A DNA stretch of 51,132 nucleotides, taken from assembly GCA_020160955.1 (NCBI GenBank), contig JAIUOX010000022.1:1-51132 (forward strand), written 5' to 3'. Origin of the DNA: Pseudomonadota bacterium. GTDB taxonomy: Bacteria > Pseudomonadota > Alphaproteobacteria > Reyranellales > Reyranellaceae. A program made the position numbers and the translations under genes. Positions 1-8,032 of this stretch are shown piece by piece (within the stretch, counting starts at the first letter, position 1; the number at the start of each line of letters is the position of its first letter). The notes below the pieces were generated by a model. That model was not told the origin of the DNA. It did no database searches and saw only the letters and a program-made list of their open reading frames with translations.

Positions 1-828
1 GCGCTGGCGAGCGGTCGCATCACGGTGCTGTCGGGCGTTCCCGCGACCTACCAGCGCCTGCTGGCCCACAAGGCGACCGCGAAGCTCGATCGCCTCGACG
101 CCGGCCGCCTCAGCCGCGCCAGCGTGGCCGGCGCGCCTCTCGATCCCGCGCTCAAGCGGCGTGTCGAGGAAGAGCTCGGTGTGTCGCTCAGCAACGCCTT
201 TGGCATCACCGAGTGTTCGCCCACCATCGCGATGGTGCGGCTGGAAGATCCGCGTCCCGACGAGACCGTGGGGCGGGTCCTGCCGGGCGTCGAGGTACGG
301 CTGGTCAAGGGCGATGGCTCGCTCGCCGGCGACGGCGAGATCGGCGAGCTGCACGTGCGCGGCCCCAACGTCATGCTGGGCTACTACCGCGCGCCCGACC
401 TCACGGCGGCGGCGGTCGACGGCGAAGGCTGGTTCCGCACCGGCGATCTCGCGCGCTCGGTCGACGGCTTCCTCTACATCGTCGGCCGGCTCAAGGAGAT
501 GATCATCCGCTCCGGCTTCAACGTCTACCCGGCGGAGATCGAGGCGGTGCTCAACGGCCACCCGGCGGTCCTGCAGTCCGCGGTGGTCGGGCGCGCCGTC
601 GATGCCAACGAGGAGGTCGTCGCCTTCGTGCAGTTGCTGCCCGGCGCGAATGCCACCGTCGCCGACGTGCGGGCCTACGCCGACCCGTTGCTCACCGCCT
701 ACAAGCGGCCGAGCCGGATCGTCGCCCTGGACGCATTCCCGGCCGGCTCGACAGGCAAGATCCTGAAGCATGTTCTGAAGGAGCGCGCGGCGACGCTGCC
801 GGCCGAACGGGGAGCAAGCGAAGCGTGA
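1..828 (+). CDS. Acyl-CoA synthetase (AMP-dependent ligase), C-terminal part
   Basis: This is the C-terminal 275 residues of an ANL-superfamily ligase; the reading frame is open back to base 1, so the start lies outside the window. Visible family motifs are FGITE (around residue 66), GEIGELHVRG with GYYRAP, the adenylate-binding GWFRTGDL near residue 145, GRLKEMIIRSGFNVYP (the hinge and A8 core), and the C-terminal catalytic lysine in GSTGKILK near residue 255. By family knowledge it activates a carboxylic acid to its CoA thioester through an acyl-AMP intermediate. The substrate cannot be read here; the sequence resembles FadD-type fatty acid or malonate ligases. ClpS follows after 91 bases and is probably transcribed separately. 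Confidence 0.9.
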   Translation, partial: ALASGRITVLSGVPATYQRLLAHKATAKLDRLDAGRLSRASVAGAPLDPALKRRVEEELGVSLSNAFGITECSPTIAMVRLEDPRPDETVGRVLPGVEVRLVKGDGSLAGDGEIGELHVRGPNVMLGYYRAPDLTAAAVDGEGWFRTGDLARSVDGFLYIVGRLKEMIIRSGFNVYPAEIEAVLNGHPAVLQSAVVGRAVDANEEVVAFVQLLPGANATVADVRAYADPLLTAYKRPSRIVALDAFPAGSTGKILKHVLKERAATLPAERGASEA

Positions 829-919
829 TCGCCGCCACCTTGTAGACCTCGCGGGGGCTGGCGAAGGGTCTGCGGACCGCCGTAAGCTTGGCGGCCCAGG
901 CACCCGCTGGAGACGGACG

Positions 920-1240
920 ATGAGCGAGATCGACGTCAAGCCGGACACCATTGCCCCGGACACGATCGCCAAGCCGAAGATCGAGCAGCCGCGGCTGTAC
1001 AAGGTGATCCTCGTCAACGACGACTACACGCCGCGCGAGTTCGTGGTTGGCGTCCTGATGGGCGTCTTCCGCATGAGCGAGGACCAGGCCTACCGCGTCA
1101 TGATGACCGCGCACCGCCGCGGCGCCTGCGTGGTCGCGGCCTACACGCGCGACATCGCCGAGAGCAAGGCGACCGAGGCGACCAATGCCGGCCGCCAGGC
1201 CGGTCACCCGCTCGAGTTCACGACGGAACCGGAAGAGTAG
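920..1240 (+). CDS. clpS: ATP-dependent Clp protease adaptor ClpS
   Basis: A 106-residue protein with the ClpS core: YKVILVNDDYTPREFV near residue 32, then an amphipathic helix, then MMTAHRRGACVV with the conserved histidine region. By family knowledge ClpS binds the N-domain of ClpA and delivers proteins with destabilising N-terminal residues (N-end rule) to ClpAP. The first 28 residues are the usual unstructured tail that engages ClpA. The ATG at 920 is preceded by a purine-rich GGAGACGGACG stretch. No clpA follows; the next gene is on the opposite strand. Confidence 0.95.
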   Translation: MSEIDVKPDTIAPDTIAKPKIEQPRLYKVILVNDDYTPREFVVGVLMGVFRMSEDQAYRVMMTAHRRGACVVAAYTRDIAESKATEATNAGRQAGHPLEFTTEPEE

Positions 1241-1255
1241 GGAGGGCGCGCGGCC

Positions 1256-1681
1256 TCAGCCGTGGCTCAGGCCCACGGCCTCGACGCCGGCGATGCACAC
1301 CGCCTCGTCCTCGTCGCCGGTGCCGCCGCTGGCGCCCGCGGCGCCCAGCACGGTGCCGTCCTTGTCCTTGATCACGACCGCGCCGGTCTGCGGCAGGAAC
1401 TTGCCCTGCGCCGTCGCCGAGAGCGCGCCGAAGAACTGCGGGTTCTCCTTGGCGCGCTGCAGCAGCGTGCGGCTGGCGACGCCCATGCCGACGGCGGCCC
1501 ACGCCTTGCCCACGGCGACGTCGTTGCGGAACATGCTGGCGCCGTCCTCGCGCTGCATTGCGCGGACGTGGCCGGCGGCGTCCAGCACCGCCACCGACAG
1601 CGGCTTGATCTTCATCTCGCGCGCCTTGGCGAGGGCCACCTCGATGATGCGGTTGGCCTGGGCGAGGGTGAGCGTGGACAT
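1256..1681 (-). CDS. GlcG/HbpS-family protein (heme-binding-like)
   Basis: A 141-residue protein beginning MSTLTLAQANRII. It matches the GlcG/HbpS (DUF336) family in length and motifs: AVLDAAGHVRAMQREDGA near residue 35, KAWAAVGMGV, and a C-terminal glycine-rich GAAGASGGTGDEDEAV. An in-frame start at 1744 exists, but it would add 21 residues without family similarity, so the ATG at 1681 is preferred. Family members have been linked to heme binding in HbpS and sit in glc operons in enterobacteria, where the role of GlcG is unknown. Here it is divergent from rpmJ, with glcDEF just beyond, which may be a remnant of a glc linkage. It ends 15 bases from the clpS stop (convergent). Confidence 0.8.
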   Translation of the reverse strand: MSTLTLAQANRIIEVALAKAREMKIKPLSVAVLDAAGHVRAMQREDGASMFRNDVAVGKAWAAVGMGVASRTLLQRAKENPQFFGALSATAQGKFLPQTGAVVIKDKDGTVLGAAGASGGTGDEDEAVCIAGVEAVGLSHG

Positions 1682-1775
1682 GGCGCGCGGGGCTCCGTAA
1701 AGGGTCGGGACGGCCAATTCAGCACGGAATCGTCCCCGGGGCACCCGGGCCGGGGCGCAAGCCCTTCAGAACATT

Positions 1776-1785
1776 GATAATTATC
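1776..1785. promoter_or_regulatory. AT-rich 10-bp palindrome upstream of rpmJ
   Basis: GATAATTATC is a perfect 10-bp palindrome lying 15 bases upstream of the proposed rpmJ -35 box, in an otherwise GC-rich divergent intergenic region. It could be an operator or an UP-like element. No regulator can be named from the sequence. Confidence 0.3.
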
Positions 1786-1799
1786 TACCCTCAGGCGGG

Positions 1800-1828
1800 T
1801 TGACGGGAGCCCGGCGGGTCCGTATTTT
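1800..1828 (+). promoter_or_regulatory. Candidate sigma-70 promoter of rpmJ
   Basis: TTGACG (1800-1805) and TATTTT (1823-1828) are separated by exactly 17 bases, giving 5/6 and 4/6 matches to the housekeeping consensus. The predicted start of transcription is near 1835, so the leader would be about 49 nucleotides and would contain the hairpin at 1848-1870. Confidence 0.5.
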
Positions 1829-1847
1829 CCGCCCGCTTTCGGAATTC

Positions 1848-1870
1848 CCCCGGCTCGGCCGGGGCTTTTT
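1848..1870 (+). terminator. Terminator-like hairpin in the rpmJ leader
   Basis: CCCCGGC (1848-1854) pairs perfectly with GCCGGGG (1858-1864) over a 3-base TCG loop and is followed by C and five T residues. This is the form of an intrinsic terminator, but it ends 13 bases before the rpmJ start codon and begins about 13 bases after the predicted transcription start. It may be an attenuator, or it may end transcripts arriving from upstream. Confidence 0.6.
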
Positions 1871-1883
1871 GTTGAGAAGTGCC

Positions 1884-2009
1884 ATGAAGATCCGTCATTC
1901 GCTGAAGTCCGTGAAGGCCCGCCACAAGGACAGCCGCATCGTCCGCCGCAAGGGCCGTGTCTACGTGATCAACAAGACCAACCCGCGCTTCAAGGCCCGC
2001 CAGGGCTGA
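1884..2009 (+). CDS. rpmJ: 50S ribosomal protein L36, zinc-free form
   Basis: A 41-residue basic protein, [20 protein letters not shown] at the N-terminus and ending FKARQG, which is the 41-residue L36 type. The four-residue zinc-binding set (three Cys, one His) of the shorter L36 form is absent: there is no cysteine at all. The ATG at 1884 is used because the family begins there; a purine-rich GAGAAG lies upstream. It is monocistronic: it has a promoter-like element and hairpin before it and a good terminator after it. By family knowledge it is a small component of the large subunit. Confidence 0.95.
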   Translation: MKIRHSLKSVKARHKDSRIVRRKGRVYVINKTNPRFKARQG

Positions 2010-2036
2010 GCAGCCGGACCTTCCGGTCTCGAAACA

Positions 2037-2068
2037 AGCGGCGGAGCCACCGGCTTCCGCCGCTTTTT
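2037..2068 (+). terminator. Intrinsic terminator after rpmJ
   Basis: AGCGGCGGA (2037-2045) pairs perfectly with TCCGCCGCT (2056-2064), with a 10-base loop, followed by a run of T residues. It lies 28 bases after the rpmJ stop and 22 bases before glcD. Confidence 0.85.
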
Positions 2069-2089
2069 CATTTGGCGTAAGGATCGGGC

Positions 2090-3577
2090 ATGCAGATGCC
2101 GCCGCTCGATCCCGCCATTCTCGCCCGCCGGTCCGAGATCGTCGCCGCCTTGCGCGCCATCGTGCCGGGCGAGGGCGTGATCGACGATCTCGACGGCATG
2201 CGGCCCTACGAGTGCGACGCGCTGTCGGCCTACCGCCAGATGCCGCTGGTCGTGGTGCTGCCCGAGACGGTGGCCCAGGTCGCGGCGATCCTGCGCTACT
2301 GCCAGGACAGCGGCGTGAAGGTCGTGCCGCGCGGCGCCGGCACCTCGCTGTCGGGCGGCTCGATGCCGGTCGGCGACGCGATCCTGCTGGGCATGGGCAA
2401 GTTCAACCGGGTGATCGAGATCGACTACGCTAACCGCTGCGCCCGCGTGCAGCCCGGCGTCACCAACCTCGGCATCACCAAGGCGGTCGAGCACGAGGGC
2501 TTCTACTACGCGCCCGATCCCAGCTCGCAGATCGCCTGCTCGATCGGCGGCAACGTCGCCGAGAACTCGGGCGGCGTGCACTGCCTCAAGTACGGCCTCA
2601 CGACCAACAACCTGCTGGGCATCGAGATGGTGCTGATGACCGGCGAGGTGGTGCGGCTGGGCGGCAAGCACCTCGACGCCGAGGGCTACGACCTGATGGG
2701 CCTGATGACCGGCTCGGAAGGGCTGCTGGGCGTCGTCACCGAGGTGACGGTGCGGCTGTTGCGCAAGCCGTCGACGGCGCGCGCCGTGCTGCTCGGTTTC
2801 CCGACCGAGGCGGGCGCCGCCGACTGCGTCGCCGCCGTGATCGCCTCCGGCATCATCCCGGGTGGCATGGAAATGATGGACGCCGACGCCATCAAGTGCG
2901 CCGAGGCCTATGTCGGCGCCGGCTACCCGCTCGACGTCGAGGGCCTGCTGATCGTCGAGCTGGACGGCCCGCCGGTCGAGGTCGACTACCTGGTCGAGCG
3001 CGTGGCGGCGATCGCCCGCGAGCGCGGCGCGACCACGGTGCGGGTCAGCCAGGACGAGCAGGAGCGCGTGCTGTTCTGGGCCGGCCGCAAGGCGGCGTTT
3101 CCGGCGGTCGGCCAGATCAGCCCCGACTACATGTGCCTCGACGGCTCGGTGCCGCGCGGCCGCCTGGTCGAGGTGCTGGCCGAGATGCGGGCGCTGTCGA
3201 AGCAGCACGGCCTGCGCGTCGTCAACGTATTCCATGCCGGCGACGGCAACCTCCACCCGCTGATCCTGTTCGACGCCAACGATCCCGGCCAGCTCGAGAA
3301 GGCCGAGGCGTTCGGCACCGACATCCTGCGGCTGTGCGTGCGGGTCGGCGGCGTGCTGACCGGCGAGCACGGCGTCGGCATCGAGAAGCGCGACCTCATG
3401 GTCGAGCAGTTCACCGAGATCGACCTCGACCAGCAGATGCGCGTGAAGTGCGCCTTCGATCCCGACCACCTGCTCAACCCCGGCAAGGTGTTCCCCAAGC
3501 TGCGGCGCTGCGCCGAGCTCGGCCGGCTGGTCGTGCACCAGAACAAGATTCCCTTTCCCGACATCCCGCGGTTCTAG
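2090..3577 (+). CDS. glcD: Glycolate oxidase FAD subunit GlcD
   Basis: A 495-residue FAD-linked oxidase. The N-terminal FAD-binding_4 domain shows PRGAGTSLSGG (around residue 80) and PDPSSQIACSIGGNVAENSGG (around 140-160, quoted in part). The C-terminal FAD-oxidase domain has FHAGDGNLHP near residue 382 and LTGEHGVGIEKRDLM near 425. By family knowledge GlcD carries the flavin that oxidises glycolate (or D-lactate and related 2-hydroxy acids) to the 2-oxo acid, passing electrons to GlcE and GlcF and on to quinone. It is first in glcDEF, with glcE starting 3 bases after its stop. Glycolate is the expected substrate, but D-lactate cannot be excluded. Confidence 0.93.
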   Translation: MQMPPLDPAILARRSEIVAALRAIVPGEGVIDDLDGMRPYECDALSAYRQMPLVVVLPETVAQVAAILRYCQDSGVKVVPRGAGTSLSGGSMPVGDAILLGMGKFNRVIEIDYANRCARVQPGVTNLGITKAVEHEGFYYAPDPSSQIACSIGGNVAENSGGVHCLKYGLTTNNLLGIEMVLMTGEVVRLGGKHLDAEGYDLMGLMTGSEGLLGVVTEVTVRLLRKPSTARAVLLGFPTEAGAADCVAAVIASGIIPGGMEMMDADAIKCAEAYVGAGYPLDVEGLLIVELDGPPVEVDYLVERVAAIARERGATTVRVSQDEQERVLFWAGRKAAFPAVGQISPDYMCLDGSVPRGRLVEVLAEMRALSKQHGLRVVNVFHAGDGNLHPLILFDANDPGQLEKAEAFGTDILRLCVRVGGVLTGEHGVGIEKRDLMVEQFTEIDLDQQMRVKCAFDPDHLLNPGKVFPKLRRCAELGRLVVHQNKIPFPDIPRF

Positions 3578-3580
3578 GTC

Positions 3581-4750
3581 ATGGGCGAGACGATGAGGCC
3601 GCGCGATGCCGGCGAGTTGCGGCAGGCGGTGGAATGGGCGCTGTCCGAAGGCGCGACGCTCGACGTGCGCGGCACCGGCAGCAAGACCGCGCTCGGCAGG
3701 CCGATGCGCTGCGACCACGTGCTCGACCTGTCGGGAATCTCCGGCATCGTCGACTACGCCCCCGAGGAACTGGTGGTGACGCTGCGCGCCGGCACGCCGA
3801 TCCGCGAGGTCGAGGCGCTGCTCGCCCAGCGCAACCAGATGCTGGCCTTCGAGCCGCCCGACCTCGGGCCGCTGCTGGGCGGCGAGGCGGGGCAGGGCAC
3901 GCTGGTCGGCACCATCATGGGCAACTGGGCCGGGCCGCGCCGCCTGTCGGCGGGGGCGGCGCGCGACCACCTGCTGGGCTTCAGCGGCGTCAACGGCCGC
4001 GGCGAGGCCTTCAAGTCGGGCGGCCGGGTGATGAAGAACGTCACCGGCTACGACCTGTCGAAGCTGCTGGCCGGGTCGTGGGGCACGCTGGCCGTGCTCG
4101 ACGAGGTCTCCGTCAAGGTGCTGCCGGCGCCCGACCAGACGCGCACGCTGGTGCTGCACGGGCTGGACGACGCGGCGGCGGTCAAGGCGATGTGCGCCGC
4201 GATGGGCAGCTCGCACGAAGTCTCCGGCGCGGCCCACGTCGAGGGCCGCACCGCGCTGCGCCTCGAGGGCGTGGCGCCGTCGGTCGAGGCGCGTCTCAAG
4301 GGCCTGCGCGAGGCGCTGGCCGGCGTCGGCACGCGGCAGGAGGAACTCGGGACCCTGGAGAGCCGCGCCTTCTGGCGCGAGGTGCGCGACGTCGCGCCGT
4401 TCGTGTCGCTGGCCGACGCCATCGTCTGGAAGATCTCGTGCCCGCCGACCGAGGGGCCCGCCGTGGTGGCGCGCATCCGGGCGCAGCGGCCGCAGGCGAA
4501 CGCCTTCTACGACTGGTCGGGCGGGCTGGTCTGGCTGGCCCTGCCGCCCAGCGCCGACGGCGATGCCGTGATCGTGCGCGGCGCGCTGGGTGCGACCGGC
4601 GGCCATGCCACGCTGGTGCGCGCGCCGGAGGCGGTGCGCGCGGCGGTGCCGGTGTTCCAGCCGCAGGCGGCGGCGCTGGCGGCGCTCGCCGGCCGGGTGA
4701 AGGAGAGCTTCGACCCGAAGCGGCTGTTCAATCCCGGGCGCATGGGCTGA
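3581..4750 (+). CDS. glcE: Glycolate oxidase subunit GlcE
   Basis: A 389-residue second FAD-binding-type subunit. It has a short FAD-binding_4 domain: DVRGTGSKTALGRPM near residue 28, then GRVMKNVTGYDLSKLLAGS and TLAVLDEVSVKVLP near 150-180, both typical of GlcE. It is shorter than GlcD and lacks the GlcD-style C-terminal HxxGDGNLH motif. It is needed with GlcD and GlcF for glycolate oxidase activity in characterised systems. An alternative ATG at 3593 would shorten it by four residues. It is translationally close to glcD and to glcF (start 3 bases after the stop). Confidence 0.92.
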   Translation: MGETMRPRDAGELRQAVEWALSEGATLDVRGTGSKTALGRPMRCDHVLDLSGISGIVDYAPEELVVTLRAGTPIREVEALLAQRNQMLAFEPPDLGPLLGGEAGQGTLVGTIMGNWAGPRRLSAGAARDHLLGFSGVNGRGEAFKSGGRVMKNVTGYDLSKLLAGSWGTLAVLDEVSVKVLPAPDQTRTLVLHGLDDAAAVKAMCAAMGSSHEVSGAAHVEGRTALRLEGVAPSVEARLKGLREALAGVGTRQEELGTLESRAFWREVRDVAPFVSLADAIVWKISCPPTEGPAVVARIRAQRPQANAFYDWSGGLVWLALPPSADGDAVIVRGALGATGGHATLVRAPEAVRAAVPVFQPQAAALAALAGRVKESFDPKRLFNPGRMG

Positions 4751-4753
4751 GCG

Positions 4754-6073
4754 ATGCAGACCAACTTCACCCTGGCCCAGCTCGCCGATCCCGAGACCGC
4801 GCGCAGCGAGCACATCCTGCGCAAGTGCGTGCATTGCGGCTTCTGCACCGCGACCTGCCCGACCTTCGTGCTGCTGGGCGACGAACGCGACAGTCCGCGC
4901 GGCCGGATCTACATGATCAAGTCGATGCTGGAGGGCGACCGCGCGCCGACCGCGTCGGAAGTCCGCCACGTCGACCGCTGCCTGTCCTGCCTGTCGTGCA
5001 TGACGACCTGTCCGTCGGGCGTGCACTACATGCACCTGGTCGATCACGGCCGGCACCACATCGAGGAGACCTACGCGCGGCCGCTGCCCGACCGGCTGAT
5101 GCGGCGCTGGCTGGCGTGGCTGATGCCGCGGCCGGCGGCGTTCCGCTGGAGCCTCGTGCTCGGCCGGCTGGCCAAGCCGCTGGCGCCGCTGTTGCCGGCG
5201 CGCAGCGCCGATCCCGGCGGCGCGACGTTCCTGCGCCGCCTGCGCGCTATGCTGGAGGCGGTGCCCGACCGCGTGCCCGGGCCGTCGCCGGTCGACCGGC
5301 CCCAGACCTTCCCGGCCGCGGGGCTGCGGCGCAAGCGGGTGGCCCTGATGCCGGGCTGCGGCCAGCAGGTCCTGGCGCCCGAGGTCAACGAGGCGACCGT
5401 GCGGCTGCTGACGCGCCACGACGTCGAGGTGGTGAACGTGGCGGGCTCGGGCTGCTGCGGCTCGTCGGTGCTGCATGTCGGTGACAAGGACCAGGCCGTG
5501 GCGCTGGCCCGCCGCAACGTCGAGGCGTGGATGCGCGAGATCGACGGCGCCGGGCTCGATGCCATCGTGATCAACGCCTCGGGCTGCGGCACCACGGTCA
5601 AGGACTACGCCACCCTGCTGGGCGATGACCCGGCGTGGAAGGACCGCGCGGCGCAGGTCGCCGCGCTGGCCCGCGACATCAGCGAGGTGATGGTCGAGGT
5701 CGGTCTCGCGAACGTGACCCCGCGGCCGCTCACCGTCGCCTATCATGCCGCCTGTTCCATGCAGCACGGCCAGAAACTGATCGAGCCGCCGAAACGGCTC
5801 CTGCGCGAGGCAGGCTTCACGGTGCGCGACGTGCCGGAGAGCCACCTGTGCTGCGGCTGGGCGGGGACCTACCAGGTGCTGCAGCCCGAGCTGTCGCGTC
5901 GCCTGCGCGACCGCAAGGTGGCCAACATCGAGAGCCTGCAGCCCGACGTGATCGCGGCCGGAAACTTCGGCTGCATCGGCAACATCGCGGGCGGCACCGG
6001 CCTGCCGGTGGTGCACACGGTGGAACTGCTCGACTGGGCGACCGGCGGTCCTGCGCCGGCCGCGCTCGGCTGA
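4754..6073 (+). CDS. glcF: Glycolate oxidase iron-sulfur subunit GlcF
   Basis: A 439-residue protein with two [4Fe-4S] ferredoxin-type motifs: C25-x2-C28-x2-C31-x3-C35-P and C76-x2-C79-x2-C82-x3-C86-P. Two CCG (cysteine-rich) domains follow, recognised by GSGCCGSS near residue 237 and HLCCGWAGTY near 365. By family knowledge it takes electrons from the GlcD flavin and passes them to the respiratory quinone pool at the cytoplasmic membrane. It is third in the glcDEF operon; the TPR gene starts 7 bases after its stop and is probably co-transcribed. Confidence 0.93.
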   Translation: MQTNFTLAQLADPETARSEHILRKCVHCGFCTATCPTFVLLGDERDSPRGRIYMIKSMLEGDRAPTASEVRHVDRCLSCLSCMTTCPSGVHYMHLVDHGRHHIEETYARPLPDRLMRRWLAWLMPRPAAFRWSLVLGRLAKPLAPLLPARSADPGGATFLRRLRAMLEAVPDRVPGPSPVDRPQTFPAAGLRRKRVALMPGCGQQVLAPEVNEATVRLLTRHDVEVVNVAGSGCCGSSVLHVGDKDQAVALARRNVEAWMREIDGAGLDAIVINASGCGTTVKDYATLLGDDPAWKDRAAQVAALARDISEVMVEVGLANVTPRPLTVAYHAACSMQHGQKLIEPPKRLLREAGFTVRDVPESHLCCGWAGTYQVLQPELSRRLRDRKVANIESLQPDVIAAGNFGCIGNIAGGTGLPVVHTVELLDWATGGPAPAALG

Positions 6074-6080
6074 CCACGCG

Positions 6081-6674
6081 ATGGCCTGCCTGCGGGTGTG
6101 CCTCGCGCTCCTGGTCGGGCTGATCCTCGGGTCGGGTGCAATGGCTCAAACCGGGAGCGCCACGATGCTCGACACCCTGTTCGCCAAGCTGCAGACCGCG
6201 ACCGACCCGATGGCGGTCCAGGCGATCGAGGCGGCGATCTGGGAGCAATGGATCCTGGCCCCCGAGGGATCGAAGCGGGAAATGATGATGCGCGGCATCG
6301 CCGAGATGCAGCAGGCGCAGTACAGGCAGTCGGTCGAGACCTTCACGCAGCTGATCGCGGTGGCGCCCGACCTCAGCGAGGCGTGGAACAAGCGCGCGAC
6401 GGCCTACTGGCTGATGGGCAACTTCAAGGCGTCGCTGTCGGACATCTGCGAGACGCTGAAGCGCGAGCCCCGGCACTTCGGCGCCTACTCGGGACTGGGC
6501 ATGATCCGGGCCGAGCAGGGCGAGTACGCGCGCGCCGTCGCGGCCTTCGAACTGGCCCGGCGATACAATCCGCACATCCCGGGCATTGACGATGAAATCG
6601 AGCGGATGAAGGCTCTCGGCGGGGACAAGCCGGCCGATCCGCTGGGGTGCGACCAGCGCACGGCCGGGCGCTAG
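6081..6674 (+). CDS. Secreted tetratricopeptide repeat protein
   Basis: A 197-residue protein with a classic signal peptide (MACLRVCLALLVGLILGSG, cleavage after AMA around residue 22). The mature part contains three TPR-like helical pairs between about residues 75 and 180, for example YRQSVETFTQLIAVAPDLSE and FGAYSGLGMIRAEQGEYARA. Proteins of this kind are periplasmic scaffolds. It follows glcF by 7 bases, so it shares the operon, but nothing in the sequence ties it functionally to glycolate oxidation. The precise role is unknown. Confidence 0.75.
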   Translation: MACLRVCLALLVGLILGSGAMAQTGSATMLDTLFAKLQTATDPMAVQAIEAAIWEQWILAPEGSKREMMMRGIAEMQQAQYRQSVETFTQLIAVAPDLSEAWNKRATAYWLMGNFKASLSDICETLKREPRHFGAYSGLGMIRAEQGEYARAVAAFELARRYNPHIPGIDDEIERMKALGGDKPADPLGCDQRTAGR

Positions 6675-6763
6675 GCGGACCCCGGGCGGGCGCCGCGGGT
6701 TGCGGCCCCGCGGGCGCGCGGGCAGACTTCGCGCTCACCATCCATTCCCGAGGGATCAGGCAA

Positions 6764-7999
6764 ATGGCCACGTTGTATGTCGGCGGTCGCGTATTTGACG
6801 GCGAGAAGGTTCTCGATGGCCAGGCGGTCCTCGAAGAGGACGGCAAGATCAAGCGGGTCGCCGCGGCGGGCGAGTTCGCCGGCTTCGCGGGCGAGCGGGT
6901 CGACACCGCGGGCGGCACGCTGATCCCGGGCATCATCGACTGCCACGTCCACTCGCTGTCGGGCGCCGAGGGCAACCCGGGCGCGGTGCAGGACCGCATG
7001 AGCGCGGCGCAGCTGACGGTGCGCGGCATGGAGCTGATGCGGGCGACGCTGGAAGGCGGCATCACCGCGGTGCGCGACTGCGGCGGCAAGGACTACATCG
7101 AGTTCGCGATCCGCGACGCCTACAACGCCGGCCGCTTCCTCGGGCCGACGATGCGCTGCGCCGGCCGCATGATCTGCATGACCGGCGGCCATGGCAACCG
7201 CACCGGTCGCGTCGCCGACGGCATCGACGAGGTCGTGAAGGCGGTGCGCGAGCAGGTCCATGCCGGCTCCGACCTGGTGAAGATCATGGCGACAGGCGGC
7301 GTTATGACGCCCGGCGTCAATCCCGAGGACGCCCACTACTCGGCCGAGGAGATGAAGGCCGGGATCAGCGAGGCGCACCGCTTCCACAAGTGCTGCGCCA
7401 GCCACGCCCAGGGCGCGCTCGGCATCCTCAACGCGGTGCGCGGCGGCATCGACTCGATCGAGCACGGCATCTTCATGACCGAGGAGTGCGTGACCGAGAT
7501 GAAGGAGCGCGGCGTGTGGCTGGTGCCGACGCTGGCCGCGGTGAAGAACATCCTCAAGGGCTACGACGACGGCGACCGCTCGATCCCCGACTACGTGATC
7601 GACAAGGCGCGCCGCGTGTTCGACCGCCACATCGCCTCGATCAAGATGTACTACAAGGCGGGCGGCCGCATCGCGATGGGCACCGATGCCGGCACGCCGC
7701 ACAACCGCCACGGCGAGAACGCGCGCGAGCTCGAGTACATGTGCGAGATCGGCATCTCGGCCCGCGATTCGCTGTTCTTCGCGACGGCCAGCGCGGCCGA
7801 CCTGATGCGGCTGTCGAACGAGGGCCGGATCCGCGAGGGCAACAGCGCCGACCTCGTGCTGTGCGACGGCGATGCGCTGGCCGACATCAAGCGCGCCGCC
7901 CGCAAGGAGAACCACCGGCTGGTCGTGAAGCGCGGCCAGGTCGCGCGCGACAACCGCGCCGCCTTCGCCGGCCAGGCCAACCGCGTCGCCGCGGAGTAG
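6764..7999 (+). CDS. Metal-dependent amidohydrolase (imidazolonepropionase-like)
   Basis: A 411-residue protein of the amidohydrolase superfamily. Metal-site motifs are visible in order: DCHVHS near residue 60, KIMATGG near 175 (the bridging lysine), SHAQG near 211, IEHGIF near 233 and the catalytic aspartate in MGTDAGTP near 307. It resembles the imidazolonepropionase-like branch that includes prolidase-type and Xaa-Arg dipeptidases, and also organophosphate-hydrolase-like members. The substrate cannot be predicted; there is no signal peptide, so it is cytoplasmic. The ATG at 6764 is preferred to an upstream in-frame start at 6647, because the first conserved strand begins MATLYVGGRVFDG. Confidence 0.88.
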   Translation: MATLYVGGRVFDGEKVLDGQAVLEEDGKIKRVAAAGEFAGFAGERVDTAGGTLIPGIIDCHVHSLSGAEGNPGAVQDRMSAAQLTVRGMELMRATLEGGITAVRDCGGKDYIEFAIRDAYNAGRFLGPTMRCAGRMICMTGGHGNRTGRVADGIDEVVKAVREQVHAGSDLVKIMATGGVMTPGVNPEDAHYSAEEMKAGISEAHRFHKCCASHAQGALGILNAVRGGIDSIEHGIFMTEECVTEMKERGVWLVPTLAAVKNILKGYDDGDRSIPDYVIDKARRVFDRHIASIKMYYKAGGRIAMGTDAGTPHNRHGENARELEYMCEIGISARDSLFFATASAADLMRLSNEGRIREGNSADLVLCDGDALADIKRAARKENHRLVVKRGQVARDNRAAFAGQANRVAAE

Positions 8000-8032
8000 G
8001 GCGGGCAGGCGGCGGCCGGCAGCGGCGATCCC

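Noticed and set aside
1961..6016. A 1351-codon open frame on the minus strand across glcDEF
   Set aside because: It is the codon-position shadow of a very GC-rich region: the composition is dominated by Arg, His, Ala, Gly, Gln and Asp, it shows no family motif, and glcD, glcE and glcF on the plus strand carry full catalytic motifs.
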